Assembly: GCF_000347635.1 (NCBI RefSeq)
Contig: NC_020514.1
Coordinates: 3,224,001-3,288,000, forward strand
Source of the DNA: Paraglaciecola psychrophila 170
GTDB lineage: Bacteria; Pseudomonadota; Gammaproteobacteria; Enterobacterales; Alteromonadaceae
Direction of reading: 5' to 3'
DNA length: 64,000 nt
Part shown: piece by piece, positions 38,876 through 49,427 of the stretch
Position numbering within the stretch: position 1 is the stretch's first letter
Layout of the letters: each line of letters starts with the position of its first letter
Notes under the pieces: generated by a model
Database searches by the model: none
What the model saw: only the letters and a program-made list of their open reading frames with translations
What the model was told of the DNA's origin: nothing
Position numbers and translations under genes: made by a program

Positions 38876-40611
38876 TGGAAGAGTTAAAACTATATACCTA
38901 CATCGCGGTCTTTGGCACTTTCACCCTATATTTCATCATAGCATGGTGGGCTCGTGCCGCTTCAACCAGTGATTTTTATGTTGCAGGCGGCGGCATAACT
39001 CCCATCCAAAACGGCATGGCAATTGGTGCTGATTGGATGAGTGCAGCATCATTCATTTCAATGGCTGGTTTAATTGCTTTTTTAGGATATGGCGGCTCCG
39101 TATTCTTAATGGGTTGGACAGGTGGCTATGTATTGTTAGCCATGTTGCTGGCACCCTATATGCGAAAACACGGTAAGTTCACCGTGCCTGAATTTATTTC
39201 TGATCGTTATTACTCAAAAACGGCTCGCATTGTCGCTGTTATTTGTTTAATCATCGCATCATTAACCTATATCATCGGTCAAATGAAAGGCGTGGGTGTG
39301 GCATTTTCTCGCTTCTTAGAAGTTGACTACGGTTTAGGCTTAGCTATCGGTATGGCCGTTGTTTGGTTCTACGCAGTACTAGGTGGTATGAAGGGCATTA
39401 CATACACGCAAATTGCGCAATACGTTGTGATGATCTTTGCTTATACCATTCCTGCCGTTTTCATCTCTTTCCAATTAACCGGTAATCCCATTCCACAACT
39501 TGGTTTAGGTTCGACACTAGCTGATGGTAGTGGTGTTTACTTACTTGATAAGTTGGACCTAGTTGTAACTGAATTAGGCTTTAAAGAATATACCACAAGC
39601 AACATGAATGGCTCATTAGATATGTTCGCCTATACCATGTCGCTAATGATTGGTACTGCTGGTTTACCCCACGTTATTATGCGCTTTTTTACGGTTCCTT
39701 CTGCACAAGCTGCACGTTCTTCAGCAGGTTATGCACTAGTTTTCATCTCGTTATTATATACGGTTGCTCCTGCTGTTGGCGCAATGGCACGTCTTAATTT
39801 GATGAGTACAATCGAACCCACTGCCGGTCAACATTTAGAGTATGAAAAGCGTCCTCAGTGGTTTAAAGACTGGGAGAAAACGGGTTTATTAGCATTTGAA
39901 GATAAAAATGGTGACGGTAAAATTCAATATTCAGCAGACAAAGCCACCAATGAAATGGTGAAAGTTGATAATGATATTATGGTGCTAGCGAACCCTGCTA
40001 TTGCTAACTTACCAAACTGGGTAATTGCATTAGTGGCTGCAGGTGGTTTAGCGGCTGCACTGTCAACAGCTGCAGGTTTACTACTCGCTATATCATCATC
40101 AATTTCTCATGATTTGATGAAAGGCGTATTAACACCCAACTTGTCAGAGAAAAATGAGTTGCTGACGGGTCGAATTGTTATGACAATTGCCATTTTAGTT
40201 TCGGGTTACCTCGGTTTAAATCCGCCTGGATTTGCTGCTGGGACGGTGGCGTTAGCCTTTGGTTTGGCTGCATCATCAATATTCCCTGCACTAATGATGG
40301 GTATTTTCTCTAAGAAAATGAGTGGCACAGCAGCCATTGCCGGGATGTGTTCTGGTATCGGAGTCACCATGCTTTATGTATTCCAACATAAAGGCATTAT
40401 GTTTATCCCTGGTACAGATTTCTTAGGTAGTATGAGTCAAAACTGGTTCTTTGGTATCTCACCCAATGCCTTTGGTGTTGTGGGTGCGTTAGTTAACTTT
40501 GGCGTCGCTTTTGTTGTACTTCAGTTCACAGGACCAGCGCCTAAGCATGTTCAAGATTTAGTTGATAACATGCGTCGCCCTGGTGGCACTGCTGCAGTCA
40601 GCAATCACTAA
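38875..40611 (+). CDS. Sodium:solute symporter, VC_2705/ActP-related
   Basis: 578 residues, about 13 membrane helices, SSS family: STSDFYVAGGGITPIQNGMAIGADWMSAASFISM near the start, LIIASLTYIIGQMKGVG and the helix-8 region MRFFTVPSAQAARSS. A hydrophilic insert (about 320-370) includes DKNGDGKIQYSADK, which reads like an EF-hand calcium-binding loop. It probably takes up acetate or another short carboxylate, since it shares a regulatory motif with acs, but this is inference. A strong terminator follows at 40667. Confidence 0.88.
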   Translation: MEELKLYTYIAVFGTFTLYFIIAWWARAASTSDFYVAGGGITPIQNGMAIGADWMSAASFISMAGLIAFLGYGGSVFLMGWTGGYVLLAMLLAPYMRKHGKFTVPEFISDRYYSKTARIVAVICLIIASLTYIIGQMKGVGVAFSRFLEVDYGLGLAIGMAVVWFYAVLGGMKGITYTQIAQYVVMIFAYTIPAVFISFQLTGNPIPQLGLGSTLADGSGVYLLDKLDLVVTELGFKEYTTSNMNGSLDMFAYTMSLMIGTAGLPHVIMRFFTVPSAQAARSSAGYALVFISLLYTVAPAVGAMARLNLMSTIEPTAGQHLEYEKRPQWFKDWEKTGLLAFEDKNGDGKIQYSADKATNEMVKVDNDIMVLANPAIANLPNWVIALVAAGGLAAALSTAAGLLLAISSSISHDLMKGVLTPNLSEKNELLTGRIVMTIAILVSGYLGLNPPGFAAGTVALAFGLAASSIFPALMMGIFSKKMSGTAAIAGMCSGIGVTMLYVFQHKGIMFIPGTDFLGSMSQNWFFGISPNAFGVVGALVNFGVAFVVLQFTGPAPKHVQDLVDNMRRPGGTAAVSNH

Positions 40612-40666
40612 GCATGACTGGACGAATCCTGTTATTAACATGATTTGATAAATATGGTCATTGAAT

Positions 40667-40701
40667 AATAAAGGCTAAAGAGTTTTTCTTTAGCCTTTAT
40701 T
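40667..40701 (+). terminator. Rho-independent terminator after symporter
   Basis: AATAAAGGCTAAAGA (40667-40681) pairs perfectly with TCTTTAGCCTTTATT (40687-40701) around a short loop, followed by T-rich sequence. A 15-base stem. Confidence 0.88.
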
Positions 40702-40825
40702 TTATAAATATTTAAATCAAAAATCTTGAGTGAAAATCAGTTAGCATAGATCAATAGTCATGTGAAAACGCTTTTATTTGATATTCAATCATCAAAAACT
40801 TTAAAGCCTTATAAAAGATAAAATA

Positions 40826-41263
40826 ATGAATAAACATACAAGAACTGCATTTATGGTGGCACCAATTTTAGCTGTAATTGGGTATATTGCTGCAGATTAT
40901 TATGAAGAAGACCAAGCTGAAAAACAGAAAGTGATCCAGTTAGTGCCTTTTGAAGACTGCGATGTCATCAATCAGAAGTGTATTTTAAGAGCTGGCGATT
41001 TCGAAGTGAATGTCTTTGACAAAGACAACTTAACAACTGTCAATTCAACGTTTCCCTTAGACAGTGCAACAATATTTCTGGTTGATAAAAACAATCAGCC
41101 AACGGCCTATCCATTAGGCATGATACAAAGTCCCTATTATTGGCATACCGAAACTAATTTAAGAGAATTAATAGGTGTTTCAGGGCAAGGTTACAAACTT
41201 AGACTTGTAGCAAGCATTAAAGGTGGACGTTACATCTCAGAATTTTATACAACAACCAAATAA
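40826..41263 (+). CDS. Hypothetical membrane-anchored protein
   Basis: 145 residues with one N-terminal hydrophobic segment (about 8-24, AFMVAPILAVIGYIAADYY) and a mostly soluble remainder with two Cys (CDVINQKC) that could form a disulfide outside the cytoplasm. The body has alternating beta-like segments ending RYISEFYTTTK. I do not recognise a family. It follows the symporter terminator and appears monocistronic. Confidence 0.65.
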   Translation: MNKHTRTAFMVAPILAVIGYIAADYYEEDQAEKQKVIQLVPFEDCDVINQKCILRAGDFEVNVFDKDNLTTVNSTFPLDSATIFLVDKNNQPTAYPLGMIQSPYYWHTETNLRELIGVSGQGYKLRLVASIKGGRYISEFYTTTK

Positions 41264-41579
41264 CATGCACAAACGCTGTGATGCCTAAGCTGTATTAGCT
41301 GTAATTTGACAATCAGCAGACGTTCCCCCTTAACTAGACAACCGAAGCAAAAAGTATTCGTTTTTAGCAAAGTAAAATGACGACAATAGATATTTATACA
41401 TTATCTAAAATCAACGTAATAAATTAAAAATAATTATTTATAGCATGTAGTTAAGAATCACACTCAAATTACTAAAACGATTCACTGCATCGATAACGTC
41501 ACAAACCCTTTCAATACATCCAAAATGTAAGATAGCATATGCATGCAAAGCTTTAATAAAACAGAACACAGGAGACAAT
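41264..41579. other. Intergenic region upstream of gloA
   Basis: 316 AT-rich bases; the last ones carry a good Shine-Dalgarno (CAGGAGACAAT) before gloA. Nothing else recognised. Confidence 0.4.
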
Positions 41580-42131
41580 ATGAGCCGTCATTTTGACCAA
41601 GCCCAAGGCTTGACAGAAGAACACGACCCAGCCACCCATGAGTTCGTGTTCAACCAAACCATGTTAAGAATCAAAGACCCTGAGCGCGCACTAAAGTTTT
41701 ATACCTCAGTGTTAGGTATGACGCTTATAAAACGATTAGATTTCGACGAAATGAAGTTCACACTATATTTTCTGGCATGTATACCACCAGAGCGTCTCAT
41801 TGATTGGTCTAACGATGACAATCAGCGCATTGTGCAAACCTTTAGTCGCCCTGCAATGTTAGAACTTACCCATAATTGGGGCGATGAGAGCGACGACAGT
41901 GTGTCTTATCATAGTGGCAACGAACAGCCTAAAGGCTTTGGTCACATTGGTTTTGCAGTTCCTCATATTGATGATGCCTGTGAACGATTTGAATCTTTAG
42001 GTGTTGAATTTAAGAAGAAACCGAACGATGGCGGCATGAAAGGCATTGCCTTTATTAAAGATCCAGACGGATATTGGATTGAGATTTTCACACCGGACCG
42101 CCTGCCAGATTTATTAGGTGGCCGTTTATAA
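41580..42131 (+). CDS. gloA: Lactoylglutathione lyase (glyoxalase I), eukaryote-like zinc type
   Basis: 183 residues in two glyoxalase/bleomycin-fold modules: FNQTMLRIKDPERALKFY with the Gln metal ligand, LELTHNWG with the first Glu, FGHIGFAVPHIDDAC with His, and DPDGYWIEIF with the last Glu. Longer than the nickel-type E. coli GloA (135) and closely similar to the human-type zinc enzyme in the loop NDGGMKGIAFI. It isomerises the hemithioacetal of methylglyoxal and glutathione. A nine-base hairpin follows at 42199. Confidence 0.92.
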   Translation: MSRHFDQAQGLTEEHDPATHEFVFNQTMLRIKDPERALKFYTSVLGMTLIKRLDFDEMKFTLYFLACIPPERLIDWSNDDNQRIVQTFSRPAMLELTHNWGDESDDSVSYHSGNEQPKGFGHIGFAVPHIDDACERFESLGVEFKKKPNDGGMKGIAFIKDPDGYWIEIFTPDRLPDLLGGRL

Positions 42132-42479
42132 TAGATGATGAATAACAACATTTCTGTCAATAATAAAGTTAAATCGAAAATGAATAACAGCAATAGAGGT
42201 CTAGCAGTAGGCTGCTAGACCAATGTCGCGTTTCATTTGAAATGAATTATGTACTAGTGTGATTACCAAGGGAAACTGTCGGTCTAAGTACCGAACGATT
42301 TTGTTGTTGCCACCGAAACAAGTCATGCCTCATACCAGAATATTATAGTCGCTATTTAGAGTTCAAACGATGTATATATTTTACGGATTTTGCTGAGATA
42401 GCGGACAGTCAGGACTTTTTAAGCAATTGGCGCTTTGTGTTAATTGCGGTATTGGGCACCTTTGATTGTTACTTCGGCT
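42132..42479. other. Intergenic region left of the insertion sequence
   Basis: 348 bases with the gloA hairpin at 42199. The sequence next to the insertion sequence has no open frame of interest; joined to 43910 onward without the element it still encodes nothing obvious. Confidence 0.4.
42199..42220 (+). terminator. Hairpin, likely terminator of gloA
   Basis: GTCTAGCAG (42199-42207) pairs perfectly with CTGCTAGAC (42212-42220) around TAGG. A T tract is weak, so it may be an incomplete terminator. Confidence 0.55.
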
Positions 42480-42489
42480 ATACGCCCAA
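42480..42489. repeat. Target site duplication, left
   Basis: ATACGCCCAA, identical to 43900-43909, directly outside the left inverted repeat. Confidence 0.9.
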
Positions 42490-43899
42490 CAATGTCATTA
42501 ACTTAAGGTTAATTGGCGCATTTACAATAAGTTAGCTAGTTGATAATCTGTCAATGAATTAAAAATTTAGAGAAATTACCAATGCGCTGTTCAGTATTTA
42601 ACTCAAATAGTACAAAAACTAACCAACAAAATTCATTCAACTGAGTTTTTAGAAAATCACCGCAAAAAACCTACAGATTTCACTCGAAATAGAACCCTTA
42701 CTTTCCCTCGTTTAATGAGTTTTATGTTGAATGCTCCCAATGGTTCAATTCAAGCTGAACTTGTTCGGTTTTTCAATGTTATCGATGATAGCTACTTGTC
42801 AACAAAATCAGTTAGCACTGCCGCCTTTTGTAAAGCCAGAATGAAACTATCTCATCAGGCATTTATTGAGTTAAACGATGACTTAATTCACACGTTCTAT
42901 GAAGCTGCAACCATTGATAAATGGCAAGGCCATAGACTGTTAGCTGCTGATGGTTCAGTCACACAATTACCTATATCTAATAAACTACTTGAGCATTTTG
43001 GTAAAGCTCGCCCACATGCTGCTATGCCTCATGTTCGCCTTTCACAACTTTATGATGTTAAGAATAATATTACCCTAGACTTACAGGTTGAAAGTCATTC
43101 AACAGGAGGGCGTGAAATGGCACTAAAGCATTTAAATAAAACCCAAGCAGGCGATTTAGTCGTTTACGACAGAGGTTATCCTGCCGTTTGGTTTTATAAG
43201 TACCATAGTCTAAAGAATGTTGATTTCTGCATGCGCATTGTTCAAAGCTCTAATGTGGTTAAAGCCTTCTTAGAAAGTGGAAAATATAGTGATGTCGTTG
43301 ACTTTCCTTGTATTGAGAAGTCTCTTCGTCGATGCAGAAAAGATAAAATATCGACCGAATCACTACGTTTAAGATTAGTGCTAGTTGACCTGCCGTCAGG
43401 TGAGTCGGAGGTTTTAGTTTCATCATTAACAGATCTTAAAACTTATCCAACTGCTCTTTTTGCTGATTTATATCCCCAGCGCTGGGGAGTTGAAGAAGAT
43501 TATAAAGTATTGAAAAGTCGCCTCAATATTGAGAATTATTCTAGTGTTTCTGTTGAAGGTGTTTTATAAGACTTACACGCTAAGCTATTGACTAAAAACC
43601 TTGCAGCTTGTGCAATACATGATGCAAAACAAAAAATAAAGACACCCAAAAACAATAGGCTCTATGAATATAAAATCAATTTCACCTTTGCAGTAAATCA
43701 GCTAAAGGATAATGTTGTCAGGTTCATTATGAAACTAGCAGAGCGTGAGTTATATGAACTGATGATAAGTAAAATATCAAAGAATTTAAGTGTCATTCGG
43801 CCTGATCGTAAGTTTTTGCGACAAGACCGTAGAAACAAGACAAATAAGTACCCAATGAATTATAAACGTATGTGTTAAATCCTTAAGTTAATGACATTG
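42490..43899 (+). mobile_element. IS4-family insertion sequence, complete ends, dead transposase
   Basis: 1410 bases bounded by perfect 19-base inverted repeats CAATGTCATTAACTTAAGG (42490-42508) and its complement (43881-43899). The ten-base duplication ATACGCCCAA flanks both ends (42480-42489, 43900-43909), proof of insertion by transposition. It carries one DDE transposase gene, interrupted by a stop. Between gloA and cyoE. Confidence 0.93.
42582..43878 (+). pseudogene. IS4-family DDE transposase, broken
   Basis: The DDE core is visible: first Asp in LLAADGSVTQLP, second in LVVYDRGYPAVWFYK, and the Glu region QRWGVEEDYKVLKSRLNIENYS. An in-frame TAA at 43567 (after SVEGVL) probably replaces CAA and splits off the last 100 residues (TKNLAACAIHDAK onward). 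Upstream the frame is open from QYLTQIVQKL with a stop behind it; the natural ATG at 42582 is one base out of frame, so a second lesion is likely. Transposition activity should be lost. Confidence 0.85.
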
Positions 43900-43909
43900 A
43901 TACGCCCAA
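43900..43909. repeat. Target site duplication, right
   Basis: ATACGCCCAA, identical to 42480-42489, directly outside the right inverted repeat. Confidence 0.9.
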
Positions 43910-44443
43910 AGCGGACCTTGGTCTTAAACTATTTTATACCTGCTTCATCCGACATGGCTGACATTAGTTCGATTGAGCGATTTCCAATTACATCACGAAT
44001 AATTTAACTTTGTTCTGACCCCGATAGTTATGCCGATAGTTATGACCCCGATAGTTACACGATAGTTAATTCACCAATAAAGTGAGGATAGACCTCGTTC
44101 TCGCCTTCCCAGCCTAGCGTCCTCACTGCAAAAGTTAAAAAGGTAGGTTCGCCAATATTTAACACCGTAAAATCATTGTTTTGCAGACTGGAACGCTTAT
44201 CGTGACACCCATTGTAACAGTAGCAAAGCTACCAAAACGAGTATCGACAAAGTCGATACTCGTGATTTCAATGGCTCTTGACCCCGCAGATTGAAACAAG
44301 CCTTTTTGTGCTCTAACTTTAAATACAGAAGATCAGTGGCGGAGCCACCAAAGCAGCCATCGGTAAAGCCGATTTTCTTGTCATCTTACAATGGGTGTCT
44401 AGTTAGAGTGTCCTCTAGTTATTAAATAATTATTTCGTTTAAT
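43910..44443. other. Repeat-rich intergenic region downstream of cyoE
   Basis: 534 bases with a copy of TTTAACTTTGTTCTGACCCC (44003-44022), short degenerate repeats of CCGATAGTTATG (about 44020-44070) and the hairpin-rich element at 44204-44399. No protein gene. Confidence 0.55.
44204..44399. repeat. REP/MITE-like element with terminal inverted repeats and hairpins
   Basis: The ends GACACCCATTGTAA (44204-44217) and TTACAATGGGTGTC (44386-44399) are perfect 14-base inverted repeats. Inside lie four hairpins: GTAGC-AAA-GCTAC (44220-44232), a 12-base perfect stem ACGAGTATCGAC with AAA loop (44237-44263), GTGGC-GGA-GCCAC (44336-44348), and ATCGG/CCGAT (44359-44373). The terminal GACACCCA also borders the Y1 transposase at 50690-51670. 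It is probably a non-autonomous mobile repeat. Confidence 0.6.
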
Positions 44444-45379
44444 TTAATCGATGAAACTTATTAGAGGTGCTGGTTGTATGGCTTGAAAATCTAGCGACAT
44501 GGTGACGCTTAGTGCCGTAATAGTGATGATCGAAATTATAAATACTCGGCGTGCCCAGCTACTAACATTAATCTCTTGTCGGTAGCCAAGCAAGGCCATG
44601 ACTAACCACAAAAAACTGGTAATGCAAGCCACGGTCATAAACACCCACCCAGTGTATCCTGCGAGTGGCAGCAACACACTGGCTACCGCAAATACCGGGA
44701 TGTACAGCACAATATGTAGTTTGGCCTTGGCAATGCCCTGCGCTACGGGCAACACTGGAATATTGGCAGCAGCATAATCCTTATAGCGAAATATAGCGAT
44801 GGCATAAGAATGGGGCATTTGCCACAAACTAAACATCAATAACAAAATCAACGCAGCTGTATCTACTTGCGCAGTTACCGCGCAGTAACCCACTACTGGC
44901 GGAACTGCACCAGATATACTCCCCACTAAGGTACCGTAGACTGAATGACGTTTCATGTACAAACTATACAAACCAACATACACCACATAACCAATAGCGG
45001 CGAACGTCAAAGCAACCGAGTTAGTAAACAGCGCTAACATAGTAAACCCCAATAAGCCGAGGGTTATACCAAATAGTAGTACAGCGTATACCGATAGTTG
45101 TCCGGTCACAATTACCCGTATACGGGTGCGCTGCATAAGGGCATCGATGTCACGATCAATACAATTATTAATAGCGCATCCTGAAGCCACCACCAAAGAC
45201 AACCCGACAGTAGTACAAATCAACAACAGGTAATCAATCTCGCCACGGGCGGCCATAAAAAAGCCCCCCGCTACCGAAATAAGATTACCTATAATAATAC
45301 CTGGCTTAGTTACTTGTATGTAAGCCTGCAAAACACTTTTTAGCTGCATGATATTTGGCTGTGACACATAGGTAATCAT
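44444..45379 (-). CDS. cyoE: Protoheme IX farnesyltransferase, CyoE
   Basis: 311 residues (a start at 45349, MQLKSVLQ, would give 301), nine hydrophobic helices. UbiA-family Asp-rich motif [16 protein letters not shown] with the second Asp-rich region [12 protein letters not shown]. It makes heme O from protoheme and farnesyl diphosphate for the oxidase encoded by cyoABCD. It lies last in the operon, ten bases after cyoD. Note the motif [13 protein letters not shown] typical of CyoE. Confidence 0.93.
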   Translation of the reverse strand: MITYVSQPNIMQLKSVLQAYIQVTKPGIIIGNLISVAGGFFMAARGEIDYLLLICTTVGLSLVVASGCAINNCIDRDIDALMQRTRIRVIVTGQLSVYAVLLFGITLGLLGFTMLALFTNSVALTFAAIGYVVYVGLYSLYMKRHSVYGTLVGSISGAVPPVVGYCAVTAQVDTAALILLLMFSLWQMPHSYAIAIFRYKDYAAANIPVLPVAQGIAKAKLHIVLYIPVFAVASVLLPLAGYTGWVFMTVACITSFLWLVMALLGYRQEINVSSWARRVFIISIITITALSVTMSLDFQAIQPAPLISFID

Positions 45380-45389
45380 AATAAGCGAC

Positions 45390-45713
45390 CTACATCATTA
45401 AGGCGTTAGCGGCATAGATAATCCATACCGATAAGCCCACGACCATGATAATGATCATCGCAGTAAATAAAAATGAGAATGTACTGAGCTTTCCTTCCGT
45501 TGAAAAATCTAAATGTAAGAAGTACTTCAGATGCACCACAATTTGAGTAATAGCTAACACCAAAACCACGCCTAATGTTGTACTCTTATCAAATTGATGA
45601 GTCATCACCGCCCAAAATGGGATAGCGGTTAACACCACCGACAATGCAAAACCAATCAGATAAGATTTAACACTACCGTGTGAATGATCTTCAGAAATAT
45701 GAGTTTGGCTCAT
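45390..45713 (-). CDS. cyoD: Cytochrome o ubiquinol oxidase subunit IV
   Basis: 107 residues from the ATG at 45713, overlapping the cyoC stop (TGATG) with AGGAG upstream; a longer frame to 45758 is unlikely. Three membrane helices and motifs [18 protein letters not shown] and [15 protein letters not shown] match CyoD. It helps assemble the copper-heme site of the bo3 oxidase in the inner membrane. Confidence 0.93.
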   Translation of the reverse strand: MSQTHISEDHSHGSVKSYLIGFALSVVLTAIPFWAVMTHQFDKSTTLGVVLVLAITQIVVHLKYFLHLDFSTEGKLSTFSFLFTAMIIIMVVGLSVWIIYAANALMM

Positions 45714-46360
45714 CACAATACTCCTAATAAATAAACAACGGTAAATACGCAAATCCATACGATATCAAGAAAATGCCAAAACAAGCTCAAACAACTTAAA
45801 CGCGTTATCGTTCGTTGACCTAAGCCAGTTGTGAACATTTCACCCATCATGATTAACATCCAAATTAAACCTGCAGTAACGTGCAAACCGTGCAGACCCA
45901 CTAGGGTAAAGAATGCCGATAAAAAGGCACTACGCTGCGGTCCATTGCCATGTTCAATCAAGTGGTTAAACTCGTACAGCTCCATACTTATAAATACACA
46001 ACCTAAAGCAAAGGTCACCAGCAACCAAAACAAAGTTGCTGAGCGATTTTGATTTTTAGCACAAAGCAAAGCAAAACCAAACGTAATACTGCTGACGAGT
46101 AAGGCCGCGGTTTCGATCAATACAAAGTCTAGTTCAAAAATATCTTTACCCGATATACCCCCGTCGGTGCTCATAAAAAGCACCGCATACGTGGCGAATA
46201 CCGAGGCGAATAAAATACAGTCGGTCATCAGATATAACCAAAATCCGAAGACTGTATTTGCGCCGCTATCATGGTGTTCGTCATGGTCGTCGTCAAGATG
46301 CGGCATGTGTCGTTCGCTCACCGCATCTACCTTTAATTTATCTGCAATAGCAATGCTCAT
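45713..46360 (-). CDS. cyoC: Cytochrome o ubiquinol oxidase subunit III
   Basis: 215 residues, five membrane helices. Motifs [41 protein letters not shown] and [17 protein letters not shown] are diagnostic of heme-copper oxidase subunit III in its quinol-oxidase form. Its ATG overlaps the cyoB stop by four bases. Confidence 0.94.
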   Translation of the reverse strand: MSIAIADKLKVDAVSERHMPHLDDDHDEHHDSGANTVFGFWLYLMTDCILFASVFATYAVLFMSTDGGISGKDIFELDFVLIETAALLVSSITFGFALLCAKNQNRSATLFWLLVTFALGCVFISMELYEFNHLIEHGNGPQRSAFLSAFFTLVGLHGLHVTAGLIWMLIMMGEMFTTGLGQRTITRLSCLSLFWHFLDIVWICVFTVVYLLGVL

Positions 46361-48342
46361 AAATGCCCCTTCGCTGCGTTGTCTAAGTGTGCGTTTTCAA
46401 TCTTTTCGATTTCTTCCGGTTGAACGTAATAATCAACATCTGAAGTATAAGCTCGTTGCAAAAACAGCCCAAAAGCACCAAGCATACCAACAATAACCAG
46501 CCAGTTAATATGCCAAATCGCACCAAAACCAGCCGCAGTAACACTCATACTGATCAACATCCCACTGACGGTATTTTTAGGCATATGGATCGGGCTATAT
46601 TTTTGATGACGCTGGTAAGCCTCGCCTTTCTCTTTCATGTCGGTAAAAGCATCAATGTCAGACACCACCGGTAACTTAGCAAAGTTATAAAATTGCGGAG
46701 GCGAAGACGTTGACCATTCTAAGGTATGACCATTCCAAGGATCGCCAGTCAAATCTCTATTCTGCTCGCGGTCGCGGAAACTGACGTACAGTTGAACAAA
46801 CTGAAGCACAATACCGACTAAAATAATGGAAGCACCTATACCCGCTAAGTAAATCCAAAAGTTCCAAGCGGGATTATCGGTATGACTAAGCCGACGTGTC
46901 ATACCTAAAAATCCCAGCACATATAAAGGCATAAAGGCTATATAAAAACCAACCTGCCAGCACCAGAATGCAATCTTTCCTAAGCGCTCATTTAGCTTGA
47001 AGCCCATCGCTTTGGGAAACCAATAACTGAAACCAGCCATATAACCGAATACCGCACCACCAATAATAGTGTTATGAAAATGGGCAATCAGAAATAAGCT
47101 GTTATGTAACACATAGTCCGCACCTGGCAATGCCAGTAAAATTCCTGTCATACCTCCAATAGTGAAGGTCACCATAAATCCTAAAGACCATAATACGGGT
47201 ACAGTAAGACGCAAGCGGCCTCGGTATATAGTAAATAGCCAGTTAAATAGCTTCACCCCAGTGGGTATCGCAATAATCATCGTCGCCACCCCAAAGAAGG
47301 CATTGACATTGGCACTGGAACCCATTGTAAAGAAGTGATGCAGCCATACCACAAATCCCAAAATTGAAATAACGCCACTTGCCCACACCATAGAGGTATA
47401 TCCAAACAAACGTTTGCCCGTGAAGGTTGAAATAACTTCTGAAAAAATACCAAAGGCAGGCAAAACCAGAATATAAACTTCAGGATGTCCCCACGCCCAA
47501 AACAGATTGATATACATCATGGCGTTACCACCGCCTTCATTCGTGAAGAAGTGAAAGTCTAAATAGCGGTCCATCGTGAGCATAGCTAACACCGCGGTTA
47601 AGATTGGAAATGAAGCGACAATCAAAATATTTGCCCAAGTACATGTCCAAGTAAAAATAGGCATCTGCATTAACTTCATACCCGGTGCGCGCATTTTCAA
47701 TACCGTAGCTAAAAAATTAACGCCAGTTAGGGTCGTGCCTATACCAGATATTTGTAAGGCCCAGATATAATAATCAACCCCTACACCCGGACTATAAGCC
47801 AGTTCAGATAACGGTGGATACGCCACCCAACCTGTTTTGGCAAACTCACCGACAAATAACGAAATATTAATTAATATTGCACCGCCTGCAGTTAACCAAA
47901 AACTCAGATTATTTAAGAACGGGAAGGCCACGTCTCGTGCACCAATTTGCAGGGGCACTACTAGGTTCATCAGGCCAACCATAAATGGCATCGCCATAAA
48001 GATGATCATGATCACCCCGTGTGCCGTGAAGATTTGGTCATAGTGCTCAGGTGGAAGATACCCCTCTGCACCACTAGTGGCCATAGCCTGTTGAGTACGC
48101 ATTAAGATAGCATCAGAAAAACCACGAATTAACATGATAAATGCCAATACAATATACATAATGCCCAATTTTTTGTGGTCAACCGAGGTTAACCAATCAT
48201 TCCAAAGCACTAACCACTTTTTGTGCTTGGTAATCAATGCACCAACCACTGATCCCGCAATCGCCACTATCGCAAAAGTCCAAATTAAAATCGGCTCGTG
48301 GATCGGTATCGCGTCTAAACTTAATTTTCCGAAAAAAGACAT
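46357..48342 (-). CDS. cyoB: Cytochrome o ubiquinol oxidase subunit I
   Basis: 661 residues, about 15 helices. Heme and copper ligands are visible: [13 protein letters not shown] (low-spin heme His), [14 protein letters not shown] (CuB His and Tyr cross-link motif), WLHHFFTMG, and HFHNTIIGG (heme o3). It reduces oxygen to water and pumps protons. Two bases separate it from cyoA. Confidence 0.96.
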   Translation of the reverse strand: MSFFGKLSLDAIPIHEPILIWTFAIVAIAGSVVGALITKHKKWLVLWNDWLTSVDHKKLGIMYIVLAFIMLIRGFSDAILMRTQQAMATSGAEGYLPPEHYDQIFTAHGVIMIIFMAMPFMVGLMNLVVPLQIGARDVAFPFLNNLSFWLTAGGAILINISLFVGEFAKTGWVAYPPLSELAYSPGVGVDYYIWALQISGIGTTLTGVNFLATVLKMRAPGMKLMQMPIFTWTCTWANILIVASFPILTAVLAMLTMDRYLDFHFFTNEGGGNAMMYINLFWAWGHPEVYILVLPAFGIFSEVISTFTGKRLFGYTSMVWASGVISILGFVVWLHHFFTMGSSANVNAFFGVATMIIAIPTGVKLFNWLFTIYRGRLRLTVPVLWSLGFMVTFTIGGMTGILLALPGADYVLHNSLFLIAHFHNTIIGGAVFGYMAGFSYWFPKAMGFKLNERLGKIAFWCWQVGFYIAFMPLYVLGFLGMTRRLSHTDNPAWNFWIYLAGIGASIILVGIVLQFVQLYVSFRDREQNRDLTGDPWNGHTLEWSTSSPPQFYNFAKLPVVSDIDAFTDMKEKGEAYQRHQKYSPIHMPKNTVSGMLISMSVTAAGFGAIWHINWLVIVGMLGAFGLFLQRAYTSDVDYYVQPEEIEKIENAHLDNAAKGHL

Positions 48343-48344
48343 AA

Positions 48345-49247
48345 TTACTCCATAGCCCCGTGTTGAGGAGCTGAATGTCCAGATTGATGTTGATGTTCCA
48401 TGCCCATTTCTTTATGCATATATTGCATTAAAACGTGCTTGAACATTCCGTCACTAACAGAGCCATAATATTCAACAGAATTGTTTTCACTTGGCTCAGC
48501 TAGTAGTTTGTAACTATCAGGATTTAAGGACTGACCTTGTTTTTTTAGCTTGGCTATCCAGCCAGCAAAATCCTCATCCGTGTTTGTGGCAATGGCTTTA
48601 AATTTCATGCCTGCAAACCCTTCCCCACTGTAGTTGGCCGAAATTCCATCAAAGGTACCTGGCTCATTAGCAATAAGATGAAGTTTGGTTTGCATGCCAG
48701 CCATTGAGTAAATTTGACTACCCAACTGCGGAATAAAAAAGGAGTTCATGGCAGTGTCAGAGGTGATCTTAAACGCCACAGGTACATTGGCAGGAAAAGC
48801 CAATTCGTTGACCGAAGCCACTCCGTAGTCAGGATAAATAAACAACCACTTCCAATCTAGCGATACCACCTCAACGTTGATATGATCACGTTCATGTTCT
48901 AGAGGGGTGTAGGGGTCCAAATCGTGGGTCGACTTCCAAGTTATGACACCCAAAATAATGATAATAATAATCGGTACTGCCCACACTACCGTTTCAATCT
49001 TGTTAGAATGCGCCCATTTAGGTGTATAGATTTCATGGTCCCGTCCTTCGCGGTATTTCCAAGCGAAATATAAGGTCATGAAAATAACCGGTAATACAAC
49101 AATCAACATCAACAAAGTTGCGACAATAATTAATTGCTTCTCGTCTATACCGACTTGACCTTTAGGGTCCAGTACACCGCCTTCGCAGCCCGTTAACACC
49201 ATAAAAGATGCCGCGGTCGCTGCTTTACTTAAGTTACTAATTAACAA
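48345..49247 (-). CDS. cyoA: Cytochrome o ubiquinol oxidase subunit II
   Basis: 300 residues. A signal segment ends in a lipobox ([10 protein letters not shown]), then two membrane helices (about 42-62 and 88-108) and a periplasmic cupredoxin-like domain with [30 protein letters not shown] and [12 protein letters not shown]. CuA-binding Cys residues are absent, as expected for a ubiquinol oxidase. The C-terminal tail is His-rich. First gene of cyoABCDE. Confidence 0.95.
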   Translation of the reverse strand: MLISNLSKAATAASFMVLTGCEGGVLDPKGQVGIDEKQLIIVATLLMLIVVLPVIFMTLYFAWKYREGRDHEIYTPKWAHSNKIETVVWAVPIIIIIILGVITWKSTHDLDPYTPLEHERDHINVEVVSLDWKWLFIYPDYGVASVNELAFPANVPVAFKITSDTAMNSFFIPQLGSQIYSMAGMQTKLHLIANEPGTFDGISANYSGEGFAGMKFKAIATNTDEDFAGWIAKLKKQGQSLNPDSYKLLAEPSENNSVEYYGSVSDGMFKHVLMQYMHKEMGMEHQHQSGHSAPQHGAME

Positions 49248-49427
49248 GGGAATTTCCTGTGAAGCGAGTTTCTAAAGCTGCTGACAGTGAACCGACAACA
49301 GTACTTGTAGCTTAGTAAATAAATCATCAGCTAACAGACTCGCAAAAAAACCAGCGAGTACAGTCACTTAGGAGCAAGACTAGTGAGTCAGCACCAAGAT
49401 TTATTTAATGAAAAAGCAAATTTAAGT

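Noticed and set aside
44020..44075. Short repeats of CCGATAGTTATG as a CRISPR array
   Set aside because: Units are about 12 bases with irregular or no spacers and no cas genes in the window; treated as a degenerate tandem repeat.
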